Below are positions 33,870-46,012 of a stretch of 64,000 bases of DNA, piece after piece. The notes under the pieces were generated by a model, which saw only the letters and a list, made by a program, of their open reading frames with translations, made no database searches and was not told where the DNA came from. The stretch's first letter is position 1, and every line of letters begins with the position of its first letter. Position numbers and translations under genes: made by a program. This stretch comes from Cristatella mucedo (Eukaryota; Bryozoa; Phylactolaemata; Cristatellidae), in the NCBI GenBank assembly GCA_009760855.2, contig WPIO01000007.1, positions 7,561,001 through 7,625,000 of the forward strand. Reading direction: 5' to 3'.

Positions 33870-34089
33870 TATATAGAGCTAGTGAATCGTCGATCGCTTT
33901 GCCGGTCGCTGTTTTGTGATTTTTTGGGTCTCACTCTTGAAGAACTAATCCAGTGCATTGAGGAGAGCCGTGCAGAAAGTGAGGCCTTGCTTCGTACACT
34001 ATATGGCCACTAAATTTTCGGAGCTCGAATCTAAATATCTCTAGCATACTTGTAATGAAATGATCGCGGAAGGCCCACTGTTACACCCC
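33870..34089 (-). mobile_element. Possible LTR fragment (5' edge at 34085)
   Basis: On the minus strand, GGGGTGTAACAGTG at 34076-34089 is identical over 14 bases to 61487-61500, where it looks like the junction of a polypurine tract and an LTR start. A TATA-like CTATATATAT lies about 200 bases further in. No matching LTR end was found, so the left limit is arbitrary. Confidence 0.3.
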
Positions 34090-34239
34090 GGATCAAAACT
34101 GTGTGTCTATTTCTCTGCCAACTCACACAGCACTGAAAACAGCCAAATATGCCACTAACCACATCAAATAAAAGATTTACTGACCGGCAGCAAACTACTT
34201 AACATTTTTATACTTTTTAAGGGACAGGTTATTATGACA

Positions 34240-35300
34240 CTCGCTCGTACCTTTGATTTGATGCCTCCAAGCACTTCAGCATGTCGAATTCTCTGAATTT
34301 CTTTGCTGCATGTATTGATGACATCCGCACATGAGTGGAAGCAAGCTTTCTTAAATTGAATGATGATAAAAACCAATTTACTGGTAACGGGCAAACCAAA
34401 TGTGATTCGGAAATTGGAAATCTTAATGCTCACGACTGGCTCTGCCAGCACAGGTTCTGTTAAATCTGCAAAAAATCTGGGTATTCCGTTCAAAAGTGAC
34501 CTTTTTATTAAACAATCACATCAGGTCCGCAGTCCAGTCTGCCTAATTTCAACTACATAACAATACTAAAATGTGGGCTTGTTTAGACAGGGAAATCACA
34601 TCTAAATAGGTCCATGCATTTGTGACATCCTGTCACGACTTCTGTAACTCACTGCTTACTTGCCTACTGGCTTGTGCGATCAGGTGCTTACGGCTGGTGC
34701 AAAACTCTGCAGCTGCACTTGTATGTCACCAGCGTCGCAGCTGCCATATCGCATAACTTATCTCCGACCTGCACTGGCTCCAAGTAGAGCAACGCATCGG
34801 CTTCAAGTTTCGGTCACTCACTTTTCGGTCCCTTCATTCTGTGGCTCCAGCCTATCTCTCAGACCTACTCCCCCATTAGGCTAATATACCTCGTACGAAC
34901 CTCAAATTCTGTGGAGACCCTGCTTTTAGTTCGTATGCTCTCATTGCATGGAACTCACTTCCGGCTGGCATCACAACATCACCTGACTTGACCACATTTA
35001 GGAAGAAGCTAAAAACATATCTATTTACCACAGCATTTAGTGGATCCACGTGATTCTTTCTTTGTGTTCTTATGCGTCTGACACTGTGCATACTTCCAGT
35101 AACTATGTTTGCATGCTGACACTCTGTATGCCACCTCTAACTATATTATGCTTGTTGTCATAGAGCATGCTACAACTAAACCATTCGACTGTGCTTCCGT
35201 TGCAGCAATTATAAATTGCCCGAAAAGAGAGTTTGGGTGCACCGTGCGCGCTATAACAAATTTATTATTACTAACATGTATTGTTATTATTATTCAGTGA
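34240..35300 (+). mobile_element. LINE-A RT C-terminal half and 3' end
   Basis: Starts near the FDP segment after the catalytic block. The frame shows SNSLNF then ACIDDIRT with a TGG-to-TGA change, NLLVTGKPNVIRK, and KSAKNLGIPFKSDLF, then frameshifted CTHSLL-type, ARTCMSP-type and WNSLPAG-type segments, and the 3' UTR. The terminal hairpin near 35205-35265 is diverged and the tail is a short ATT run near 35270-35295. Confidence 0.8.
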
Positions 35301-36469
35301 ATTTTTGCAGCCAGCTGTGCTAATTACTGGTTGACCTCAGTGTCTTCTTCCTTGCTGTAGCATGCTAGCCATGGCACGACACTCGTTCGCTTGTGCATGT
35401 TTGATAACGTACATTATTTAACCCAGTTAGAGTTGATTCTCTCGAAGCGTGTCACTAATAACCTGCACAGAGAGAGAATAACTTTTCTTAGAGCTCTTCG
35501 GGCGACCTGTTATACACTAGTGTTGTTGTTTTTTGTTGTTGTTTTTTCGTTCTGCGGCTATGTTGAGAAAGGCTGCCGTCGCACATTAGGCTGACCGCCA
35601 GCAGGGAGATGTCAGCAGGCAGCCATGGTGGATCCTGTTTGGGATGAGGATGTTGCTGAGGAAGGCGTGCAGAAACCCTGGTCTCACGGATTTGGCATGT
35701 GACTTCATTTGTTAATTAATGGCTGGCAGGGATATACCAAAGTTAATCCGATGAAACCCTTATTAATGTCCCAACTGAGTCAGCAGCATCTCGACTACGC
35801 ATAACCAGTAGAGCAGAGCACAGCGAGACCAAAGCGAAAGCAGAGTGAGAGCACAGCGGCCTAAAATCTGGAGTCGGCGTAGGGACAGAACCCTATCAAG
35901 AATCAAGCCCCTCGTGAAATCGCGACGTTCTATATCGCAGCTCTTCGAAGTTTGCTTGCATAGATGGAATTGCCATGAAACATCTGCCGACTGGCTCAAC
36001 TCAGCACCTCGATCCAAAGTAGGATTAAAGGTTCATTTATCATTGGCAGCTGGTTACGTGCCTGACCACTCAAAATATTGTGTCGTTCTATAACACATAA
36101 TCTTAAGTGAACATCAGTCATTTTTACTGACCGGGTAGGGTCAGGGACGAACACAAATCGGGCACTGGATTAAAGGAAAAAATTGAGCACCGTGCTAAAA
36201 ATGCTATTGAAATATAAAAGCTCAGGCTCCACTGGATCTGCAGTACGAATTTTGCAAACCTAGTCGATAACCCTTGCCGCTAAGAGCTCTGGTAACAACA
36301 CTTAGTTCCTACGTGCTAAAGTAGGGGCTACATCCGTTTGCAATCTTGTCTTAACAAGCCGATGCTTTATAAATTTCCTCAACACGTTCAATTTAAGATA
36401 CCACAGGCATATATGTACAGATTTCCTCATCATGAAAGGGGCCTCGTATTAGATGCAGGCGGCCGGTGG
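35301..36469. other. Unassigned stretch
   Basis: Contains a T/GTT-rich tract near 35520-35550 and a purine-rich stretch near 35810-35860. No recognised feature. Confidence 0.4.
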
Positions 36470-37010
36470 TCATCCAGCGGGCCTCTAAATTAAGGTGTAC
36501 ACAAGGATCTGTTATGAATTCACTTTTCTTTTACACTCTATTTCCCGACCAGGCCAAGCATTGTACCACCCGCTTTTCGGAATCCAACAGTCTACCAATA
36601 CCTCGTACAAACCTCAAATCCCTTGGAGACGTGCATTTAGTTCGTATGCTCCCGAAGCCTGGAACTCACTTCCGACTTGCGTCACAACATCCCCTGATTT
36701 GACCACATTTGAAAAGAACTTAAAACGCACCTATTTAGGACAGCATTTAGTGGGTCCACGTGATTCATTCTTCTTGATGTGCTTATGCGTGCTGACACTA
36801 TGCATGCTGCCACTAACCACATTTGCATGCTGACGCTGTACATGTCACCCCTAACCATGTAATTCATGTTTATCAACCATGAAATTACTCACCATTCAAT
36901 TGAATTTCCCTTTGCAGCAAATGTAAAGCGCCTAGAAAGAGATTGAGTTCTCTGGGGGCGCTTTATCAATTGCACTACCATTATTAATGTTGTTATTATT
37001 ATACTCTCCT
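36470..37010 (+). mobile_element. LINE-A, internally deleted, with intact 3' end
   Basis: A short RT block at about 36485-36535 reads KLRCTQGSVMNSLFFYTL, matching LKYGVPQGSVLGSVLFTVYTL. It is joined directly to the QAKHCTTRFSESNSLPIP segment of the C-terminus, so most of the RT is deleted. The rest is well kept: WNSLPTCVTTSPDLTTF, then 3' UTR and a textbook terminal hairpin (AAAGCGCC at 36925-36932 pairing with GGCGCTTT at 36957-36964). Confidence 0.88.
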
Positions 37011-37016
37011 TTTTAA

Positions 37017-37295
37017 ACAGCTGATTGCCAAAAAGCAATTTAGGCTTAATTTATTCATCGATGACAAATGTATGTACCTGGCGGTTGATTCTTCCTTGCA
37101 TTCCAGCATCTCACGCTCTATCAGGTACCCAGGTGAAAAGATTGCTGGCATTTTTACTTGGGCATCATAAAACATTCTGAAATTAAATGACGACAAATAC
37201 CAATATTTACTTCCAAGCCAACCTCGAATTACTCAGGACTGGGAAAGCCTAGCCTTGCGAATTGCTTCTATCAGCGTAGCTCTTATTCACGGGAA
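37017..37295 (+). mobile_element. LINE-A RT catalytic-block fragment
   Basis: Translates as LIAKKQFRLNLFIDD, then MYLAVDSS and NILKLNDDKYQYLL, matching VIAKHNLGFHFYADD and NFLKLNDDKTNLL. The two catalytic Asp codons remain, with FIDD in place of YADD. It starts a few bases after the tail of the previous copy. Confidence 0.75.
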
Positions 37296-37329
37296 GACCC
37301 AAACATGTGCTGCAGTTCAGACAAAACTG

Positions 37330-37680
37330 ACGGTGGAATAATTAAAATCATGCATCTGATAAAGCTCCATCAGAGAACTCAATCCCTTTCTAGGCGCTTT
37401 ACATTCGCTGCAAGGAAAATGCGATCGAATGGTTAGTGGTAGCATGCTCAATAAACAACAACAGTAACGTGGTTAGGGGTGACATGCACAAGGTCAGCAT
37501 GCAAGTGTGATTAGTGGCAGCACGGAACAGAGTCAGCATGCCTAAGCACAGAAAGGAGAATCACGGGGACCCACTAAATGCTTTCATAAATAGGTGAGTC
37601 TTCAGTTTCTTTTTAATAGTAGTCAAGTCAGGAGATGTCGTGACACAGGTCGGCAGGAAGTAAGAGGCTTTGGTGGAAGC
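37330..37680 (-). mobile_element. LINE-A 3' end
   Basis: Terminal hairpin (GAGAACTCAATCCCTTTCTA), 3' UTR and last codons in reverse orientation. The (AAT)n tail is missing or reduced to AATTAAAATC. Confidence 0.82.
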
Positions 37681-38289
37681 ATGCAAAATGAGCTGGTGAA
37701 GGGCAGTAAAAGCAGTCTCGGGTAGCTCCGCAGGCAGGCGTATGGCGAGGTAAGCTGGCCTCCACCTAAAGGTCATTCGTGAGAAAGATTGGCTACTCGA
37801 AGTTCGAGCGGGCTTTTGAGGCCCGAGCTCGTTGCTGAGGGATAGAGTGGCAAGTTGCCTCCCACCATCCATTCAGGATTTTTTGCTCCAGTGATGGTAC
37901 TGATCAATATTCTTCCGTACCTTGTCCTGTGATCAGCGCCGCTACAAACAGTTATTCTTATTGAGCTGACCATTCTTTGAGTGGTAATGATGGAGGTAGC
38001 ACAGAAAAGGAAGCTAAGTCTACCGCTAACAGGACTTAGCTGACCAGTGCAGAAGTAGCTGATTTGGATGCAAGCTGTTTGCAGTTGAACTAAGCGCTCG
38101 AGGTTATGTTAATATGCCGGCCACCTATTTTCCGGATCGTATCAGTTTTGAGTTAAGAATCTGGAATAATTGCAACAATAGGGAGAAACACAAAAAATAA
38201 ATATATTTTGAACGTATATATTGAATCTATAATATATATTGAAACAATGTATAATACATATTGAAACAATATTTACCACCGAAGCAATA
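37681..38289. other. Unassigned stretch
   Basis: Nothing recognised; the right part (38160-38285) is AT-rich with repeated ATTGAAACAAT words. Confidence 0.4.
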
Positions 38290-38625
38290 GGGAGTGAAAT
38301 GTTATGTATCTCCGTCTGTAATTCCACAACACGTGCAAAGATTATGTGGGTTTTAGGCAGGAGAGGTTTGTATAGCCCATTCGCAGCCTTTGCGGCTTTC
38401 GGTACGCATTCGGTGCCAACAGACTTCATCTCACGCAACAAAGAGAAAGTGGGAAGCATAGCAGGGTCAGGAGAGCAGTTGAGGTAGTGAGTAACGTGGA
38501 AGTAGCAGCTCAGGACCGCTGAAAAGAAAGAGCCATTTTTGGCAGCAGGAGAGTGGTTGTCGTTGCTTAAGAATCGTGGAAGCGAGTTTCGCAGTCTAAG
38601 ACTTGCAGTGTAGCTGAAGTAGGTA
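38290..38625 (-). mobile_element. LINE-B 3' end
   Basis: Minus-strand translation includes SLRLRNSLPRFLSNDNHSPA and LPTFSLLREMKSV, with one frameshift, followed by the 3' UTR (GTGGAATTACAGACGGAG). The 5' side stops near 38625. Confidence 0.85.
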
Positions 38626-39299
38626 GCGCTCGAATATGGCCACAACGCGAACAATTATCGCATGGAAGGTTATTGGCTGTGCTCCAATTGAAAGTTAAGG
38701 AATTAATGAGATATCAGTCTTCCCTCTCTCGGATAGGAGTGAAGCGTCAGCTGGAAAGCAGACAGGGTCAAAGGTTAGGCTCTGGTTCGAAGAAAAACTT
38801 CGCATCCAGGGCTGCCGCCCGGACATTCCTTAGCAGCCAGCAGTTGGACCGTAGGTGTGCTCATGCGTCTTCCATGCAAGCGTTTGCTAAGAGCTGATGC
38901 TCAGCATTTGGTTCTTATTTTGAGAAGCATCTGCATGCGCGACAGATAGCATGGCAGGTAGCTTTCGTTCTGGTTAGCTGGTCGATCAGGCGACTGGCCC
39001 GGCCGTGGTAAAGTGTACTGCAGTTAGAGGCGAATAATAAAAAAATGGCACACTTTAGGAGTTATCTCCACAAAACCTGGGATTTACCCCCAATTTAATA
39101 ATCATTCCATAATGAGAACCGATGAAACTGTCATCATGCCGTCATCGCGACATTAAGAACCTTGTTGATGTAACAACGGCTGCAATATCGAACTTCTGAC
39201 ATCCTCGAAGAGCCAAGGGCAGTCTTTGCTGAAAGCCTAAATATGTGTATATCGATAGCCGACTTATTCGATAGTATGCACTGTGATGATTTGCAAAAA
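38626..39299. other. Unassigned stretch
   Basis: Only short frames without motif. Confidence 0.4.
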
Positions 39300-39480
39300 A
39301 AATACTAACTGATTTAACAGCCTCTTTTGTGTAGCAACAGAAGAGCCTTTACGGATATAACCACCGCTTGCAGCCACGATGAAGACTCACCCGCTGGAGG
39401 ATTTGAACGTACGACCGCGGGACCGAGATCGTGAAAAGCAACCACCTTACCTAGTGAGCCAACACGGCTGTCCAGCAAAA
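39300..39480 (-). mobile_element. SINE-A
   Basis: Good match to 63795-63975. Read on the minus strand: TTGGCTCACTAGGTAAGGTG (A box side), a B box changed to CGTTCAAATCC, then the body with CTGCAAGCGGTGG and GTAAAGGCTC, and an AT-rich tail at the left end. Confidence 0.82.
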
Positions 39481-40080
39481 CTCCTCATCAGATACATAAA
39501 ACTTCGCTTAGCACTCGACCTCAACCAAAGACAAATAAATAAATCTCACATATATCAACAAAGACTTACTGCATAATATCACGTTCGAGGATGCTTCAGA
39601 ACGTGGACAAATCAATAATATGAGAAATCGACAGTTGCAAAAAGACAGCTGAACTTATATTTTCAAATCTCACGTTGATCCGTATTGCCGAGTGATGGAA
39701 TTTACAAAGCACAAAGCCCAAACAGCGAAGGAAGCAATTTTAATTTGACCGCCGAGTAAACGACAAGCTACGAACATGTTCCCCGATGAGCCTAGGTTCA
39801 GTAAGTTGAAATAAATTTAGTGTCTTTAAAAATTCAACGCGAAAAAAAATTGATCTTGGTTAAGTTATTAAAACAGTTTTCTGATTACTCACCGTTAATC
39901 GGTAGAGGCTATGTTTGTCGCCTCAGTCTGCAGCCATTGACTGGACAACCAGCCGTATGTAGGCTGCTGCTGCTGCTGCTTCTCTGCTGCTCATTCTTCT
40001 TCTTCTTCTTTGGAAGCGTCTCTTGCGCCTTTTCTGTCCCGTAATCTAATCGCGAAATCTGAGTATCCTACTCCGCAATG
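39481..40080. other. Unassigned stretch with triplet repeats
   Basis: Short (CTG)n at about 39962-39990 and (TTC)n at 39994-40012. No gene recognised. Confidence 0.5.
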
Positions 40081-41530
40081 AATTTTATAGAGATGACCAA
40101 GAAAAGCTCCAGATTCGAGTCTGACGACTTTCAGCCCATTTACGCTGGAAGAATTCCGTCTCACTTGGATAAAGACGGTGCAGCTAAGCTGGTCTGTGCA
40201 ATAGCGTCATTCTTTCGATGGTTCTTTAAGTCGCTGTACGCAGGTCTAACTGCTGCTGAAATTGAACGCTGACGGCCAATATAAAATTTTTCAGGTGATC
40301 TTTTCTTTCGTGAACTTCGCTGCGGCTACATTACGGCACTTGTCATTCATCTTCGCTGGATCCTCACCAAGCAGCGTGTGGACTTGGAGATTGTATCGCT
40401 GACCTCTAGGCTGCTTCACTCTCTCGGTCCGGTATACCTATTTGAAATTCAACCCTCCAGCTAACAGCAAACGCTTTATGACTTTCGGCATACGGTTGCA
40501 CTACTAAGAAAGGCTCAATTCATTAGAGGTCTGATCTTTACATACTATGCTCTCGATAAAAGAAATTCTTTGCTGACTGATACCGTAATGTAATGTAATT
40601 TATCTCCATCTGTAACTCCACAAAGTAATAAAGACCACGTGGGTGTTACGCAGGTGAGTTTTGTATATCGAACTCACAGCCTAAGCGGCTGTCGGTACGC
40701 ATTCGGTAGCCAACAGACTTCGTCTCACGCAACAAAGAGAAAGTAGGAAGCATAGTAGAGTCGGGAGAGCAGTTGAGGTAGGGAGTAGCATAGAAGTAGC
40801 AGCTCAGGACCGCTGAAAAGGATGTGCCATAGTCAGCAGTAGGAGAGTAGTTGTCGTTGCGTAAGAGTTGTGGAAGCGAGTTCCACAGTCTAGGACCTGT
40901 AGAGCTAAAGCTTCTGTCGCCAACAACTGTCTTTAAGAGGAGGAATGGGACAGCTAATTTATTGTCCACACAGGACCTGAGGGCATGAACAGGGTGAAAC
41001 TGATGCAGCAGTTCAGCTAGGTACGAAGGAGCCAAGCCGTGGCGGGCCTTGTGGGTCAGCGTAAGAACTTTGCTCTGTATCCTTTGCTCAACCGGCAACC
41101 ATCCTAACTCTTTCAGCATAGGAGACACGTGCTCAAACCGCTGGGAATTAAAGACTAGCCTTGCAGCCATATTCATTCCCCGCTGTAGTGACATAATAGC
41201 TTTCTTTGGTAGCCCAGCCAAAAGGGAATTACAATAATCAAGCCGAGACAGAACTAAAGAGCTAGTTACATTTTTTACAAGCCAGTGTGGGAGACCGTGC
41301 CAACATTTGATGGGATATGTTTTTTTAAAGAAGCTGATTAATTACATGGTCCTCGTAGCCTTCATGTCGACTTTCTAGAGTTTCTTTTGTATACTTTCAT
41401 GTTTTGAAATTTCTCATGTTATTACTAAGCAAGTGACATACTTTATAGCCAACAGGTGAATAGTGCCCAAAAAGAGAATTATCTCTCTATTGGAGCCACG
41501 TAAACTTTGTTTATCATTATTAAAAAAGCG
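40081..41530 (+). mobile_element. LINE-A C-terminal half, split by a LINE-B
   Basis: Left part (40081-40571) reads LDKDGAAKLVCAIASFF, IHLRWILTKQRVDLEIVSLT, HSLGPVYLFEI and YALDKRNSLLTD. Right part (41266-41530) resumes with HLMGYVFLKKLINYM, which fits the TTFKRNLKTHLF segment, and then a diverged 3' UTR ending AAAAAGAGAATTATCTCTCT. The LINE-B at 40572-41265 lies exactly between WNSLPT-type and FKRN-type codons, so it inserted into this older copy. Confidence 0.72.
40572..41265 (-). mobile_element. LINE-B, long open C-terminal frame
   Basis: Frame 40646-41221 (191 codons) is uninterrupted: AGLPKKAIMSLQRGMNMAAR, LKELGWLPVEQRIQSKVL, GLAPSYLAELLHQFHP, GPRLWNSLPQLLRNDNYSP, ending IQNSPA. 3' UTR and a repeated TTACA tail follow at the left. 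The 5' end is truncated at a SLVLSRLDYCN-type segment. Lack of stops suggests a young insertion. Confidence 0.92.
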
Positions 41531-42689
41531 TTGGTCCGTGAAAAATGGATGGTTCACGATGATAAATTGAAAAATTAAAGTTCATGCAGAAAAGCATACG
41601 TCTGCAAGGGGACTCTGCTGCAATAACTCACCAACCGGCGGACATTGAGATTCACTGCCCCGGTTTCTAACCGATACAAAATACAGCTGACCATGCCCAA
41701 AGCATGGCTTATGCGTACTCATTCGAATGACTGGAGCAAAAAATTCATGTGCGTAACCGAACATAAGGTAATTCAGAATATCAAAAACAATTAGCTGCTG
41801 AAAATGCTTGAAATGCCATGAGCGATTTGTTTTAACCAATGAAATCAATTTACACGTATGGTTAAAGCATAGTAAAAAGTAAATTTTAATAATTTTAGCA
41901 GCCTTATTTGAATAGCGGATGGTCGGCCAAAGGCCGCTATCGCCTCGCTTGCTTGCTACAACAAAGGATTGTCTACTACAGTATATGACGATAAACAGTT
42001 TGTAAATAAAACACTATGCAAATTTTAGTAAATACTAAGAAGTTCGTAAGCACGTATAAATCATTAAACGAAAAAATAATATGTATCATAATGATAGCAT
42101 CGTATGAGTAGCTTACTTGCTTGCACTTTCTTCTCTTAGACAAAACTTATTAATTGGTTCACCTAAGAGCTTTGACCATGGAGGGACTTCAGCTAGTCAT
42201 GTATACATGGGTTCACCTAAATGCGGAGGCCGTCTACCTTTAGTCTATCGGAAAAAAGTCAGGGGTAAAAGTGTGTATCAATCTAATTCTTTCGGCTGGG
42301 GAGGATATTTAATTTTTTACGAAATTAAGAACGATTCGTGTATGCATGTAGCTGCCCGTAGTCTCAACCACGATGACTCACAAGCCGTTAGATCTTAGCT
42401 AAAACTAAGTGTCCCATTCAAGTTTAACTTTGCTATCCGTTCAACTGAGAGATAATATCCACATTAATTACATCTGCAATTATGTAACGTGATCATCAAT
42501 AGCGTGCTCATCACTCTAACACAATTCAATAGGCAATTAAATGCTCAATTTAAGAAATTATAAGCGCTACTACAGAAGAACTTATCATATCAAGACTAAA
42601 TAGTCATGACATTGCTCAGTCACTGAATGCTTCGATCGTCGATTCTTACTTAAGGACTTTTGGTGCCTATTGAAAAGAGCTATTTATTA
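41531..42689. other. Unassigned stretch
   Basis: AT-rich, with frames of 88-93 codons (41582-41848 minus, 42117-42398 plus) without familiar motifs. Confidence 0.4.
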
Positions 42690-43160
42690 TATTTATATAT
42701 ATAATATTAAAAAGACTTATTTTCTCTTCAGGCCCTTCACATCTCGCTGCAAAGGAATCAGTGTGCATGGGGTGAGTGACATTTGTGGTCTCATCATGAA
42801 AAGGCAGGCAAATTAGCGTCAGGCATAAGCCCACGTTTTTAAGTAAACATGAATACGTCCTCGGTGACCTGTTAGGAAGACCTCTGGCCGCACTAAATAA
42901 CGATGCACGAGTATGCACGCATTGCGCGCGGAAAAAAATAAGGCAAACTCACTCGTGTAAACGGAAGGCAGACAGGAGCAGGTGCGTCTTTAGCTGAGAC
43001 TTTGAAGATGCAACGTCGGTGCAAAAATAGAGGCCGTAGCTGGAAGTGAGTTCTAGACTTATGGCGCGTACGATTACGGACACAGCGATATGCTGATGCA
43101 GCTGAAATACACCCGAGTTCTTCAGCTTCGCTCTCAAAACCTTGCGACTTTCCGTGCAGG
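42690..43160 (-). mobile_element. LINE-C C-terminus and 3' end
   Basis: Minus-strand frame 42949-43137 reads AISLELTSSYGLYF and ASSKSQLKTHLLLSAF. The SQLKTHLL ending is typical of L2-type ORF ends and differs from both LINE-A and LINE-B. The putative 3' UTR to about 42700 contains CTTCAGGCCCTTCACATC near the end, which echoes the LINE-A 3' hairpin region. Only copy in the window. Confidence 0.55.
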
Positions 43161-43464
43161 AATATGGCGGAGGCAGCCCTACTGTGGTAATCCACGATTA
43201 TTCGACCACCTCTCGATTAAACTGATCGGGAGCTCGTTTCCACTGAGATCGATTAAGCAGCACGGTTAGAATGTTGATTGCAGCTTCGGTATGGTTCGAA
43301 TTATGAAACATTAGCCGTCTGCATAAGCCAGGTTGTAATTGCCGCTATATTGTTTGTGCCTTCTGAATTTTACCAATAGGCAGCCGGTCTTGTTACAATT
43401 TACAGTTTAGGTGGCATAAAGGTCAAAGTCCATGAAAAAGACAGTCAGGTGTGCTCTAGCCTTT
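43161..43464. other. Unassigned stretch
   Basis: Nothing recognised. Confidence 0.4.
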
Positions 43465-43705
43465 AATGAAATGTACGTATCTCCGTCTGTAACTCGGCAA
43501 AGCCATAAAGACTGTGTGGGTGTTACGCAGGAGAGTTTTGTATAGCTCGCTCACAACATGAGCAGCTTTCGGTATGCATTCGGTGATTGACTTGATCTCA
43601 CTAAAAAAGATAAGTGGGAAGCATAGCTGGGTCAGGAGAGCAGTTTAGGTAGTGAGTAGCATGAAAGTAGCAGCTCAGGATGGCTATAAATGAAGTGCCA
43701 TGATC
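43465..43705 (-). mobile_element. LINE-B 3' end, short
   Basis: Reverse complement of the LINE-B 3' UTR (GAGTTACAGACGGAG) and last coding segment, with small deletions that close all frames. The CT array at 43797 follows about 90 bases later. Confidence 0.8.
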
Positions 43706-43796
43706 GGCTTTAGATTCGCTGCAGCTCCTTCTATTTATGCGCACGCCTCTCCGGCAAGGGAATTAGACTCACGACGCCGTTTTTACCTCGAGATTA

Positions 43797-44168
<372 letters not shown>

Positions 44169-44489
44169 GGTTTACTCACCATTCAAATCCTAAGCATCGC
44201 ATATGAATGTTTTACAGGAGGCATTAATTTCTTAATTTCTGCCAGAATCTTTCACAGTGTACTAAGAAAACTAAGGAAACCATACTTGACTGCCGCATTG
44301 AACCAACGGGTGCAGCTGTCGCTTGAATTGCTTTCGTGACTGACTGTGTGCACAGTGAGACCACGATCGAGTTTTGGCAATCCACGTACCCTTTGATCAC
44401 TTATCCTTCTCTAGGTTTATGCAGAAGACCTCATGCACACTCAATCATCATATCTAAAATAAAGGTTAGAACACTTGACCACTTCATCC
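44169..44489. other. Unassigned stretch
   Basis: Nothing recognised. Confidence 0.4.
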
Positions 44490-44640
44490 ACCTAGGAAAA
44501 GAAGACACTTAAAGGCTCTCACCACCACTGGCTGTTGACAATAAAGGTTTGCCGGCTGTAGGACTTGAACCCACGACACGAGTTGGTCAAGTGCGAGCGC
44601 CTCACCCTTGGGCTAACATCTAGGGATCGAGCCTTCCCAG
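44490..44640 (-). mobile_element. SINE-A-like element
   Basis: Plus-strand AGGACTTGAACCCACGACAC is the complement of a B box region; CTCACCCTTGGGCTAACAT to its right fits the A box side. The body on the left has AAAGGCTCTCACCACCACTG and GACAATAAAGGT, a variant of the SINE-A body. It may be a subfamily. Confidence 0.6.
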
Positions 44641-45842
44641 TATCAGCTGCTGCTTCCTGCCCCAGCGCCTTCCTTATGCTCCGTGGAGCTAATGGCTTGA
44701 AATGTCGCACTGCTGTTCTTGAAGATGGCCTAAAAACGCTGTCGTAGAGAAAGCTATCCCAGATTAAACTCGCGATTAGCCCTCAATACGGCAGTAATAC
44801 ATTTTACAGGTTCAAATAGTTCGTAATAGGCTATTGCTACAAAACGTTAGGCGAAACATTCCCGTCGTGGCAGTAGGTTTAAGTGGCAAAAGATAGGTCA
44901 TAATTCCAGTGCTAAACTTTATTTTAGTCTTCAATTACTCTTCGTATTAGCTCAGCTGCCAAAGATGCACCAGCTTTTCCTAAGCTCATTTTTTTCGGTG
45001 TGGAATCTAGGTAGCAGTTTTTTCTTTTCCCAAAGATTATTGGCAACTTTTTGCAAGGAAACGATTAATAGCTATTACTGAACACCACTTGGGTCTCAGA
45101 CGGCTCAACTCGTGATGGCATGACAGCTCAAATCTCACACTAGTTTGGGTAGCAGCACTACACATAATGTTTTGAAAGGCCTGAAGCTCGCGATGGTAGC
45201 GGAAATTCGTGCTCGATAGTGAGCTAACCACAGCATCTTATTGGAAAAAGCACAAACAATAGCTTGTATATTGCAGTTGATACAGCAGGTCAATATTACA
45301 TACTCGCTGACAGGCTTACAGCAGCTCATGCTCAGCTTAAAGACTCGCCGACTTGGAGACCATTACTCCAAGCGACTGACAGCAATTGAGCCCATGCCTT
45401 ACATAAGAGACAGGTTGTAAGTCATAGAATAATTTCGTTCATATGTAATCAAAAATCACACTGGCTGCTCATAAGCGTGGGCTTGTTGCCGCTATTTAAT
45501 AAGCGGCCCTCAGTTATGAACTAGCTGCCAACTGGTATTTCGTAATAGAGATTCAGCTGTTTTGCTTATAATTCGTAATTGTGGGCATTACAAAGTGCAA
45601 ATTTCTAGCATAACGCTATTGACTAAGGATGGTGGTACTTGTTCGGGCTCTCTGTTGCTCTCAGACATTTCTCACTAATTTAGCAGATGTTCTACTAATT
45701 CAGATATTCTTCTCACTTCTATTTTATGGGTTCGTTGTGCACTGATGACAACATTGCTGAACGACTCCAAGGCTTGCAGAATTAATCTGCTGAATACCGA
45801 AACTCACTGGTATAACAAAGGATGGCTTCAAAATCGATGGCA
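44641..45842. other. Unassigned stretch
   Basis: Short frames only (45037-45329 minus). No known repeat. Confidence 0.4.
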
Positions 45843-46012
45843 CAATAATAATAATAATAAACTTGATACAGGGCCCTCAGAGAACTCAATCTCTTTGTAG
45901 GTGCTTTACATATGCTGCAAAGGAAGCAAGATCGGATGGCTAGTGGAGCCATGCTCGATAAACAAAGCGAATAAACATGGTTAGCAGTGACATGCACAGG
46001 GTCAGCAAGCAT
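45843..46012 (-). mobile_element. LINE-A 3' UTR and tail
   Basis: (AAT)n tail, hairpin with GAGAACTCAATCTCTTTGTA, and 3' UTR up to CAGGGTCAGCAAGCATAA. Truncated before any coding sequence. Confidence 0.85.
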
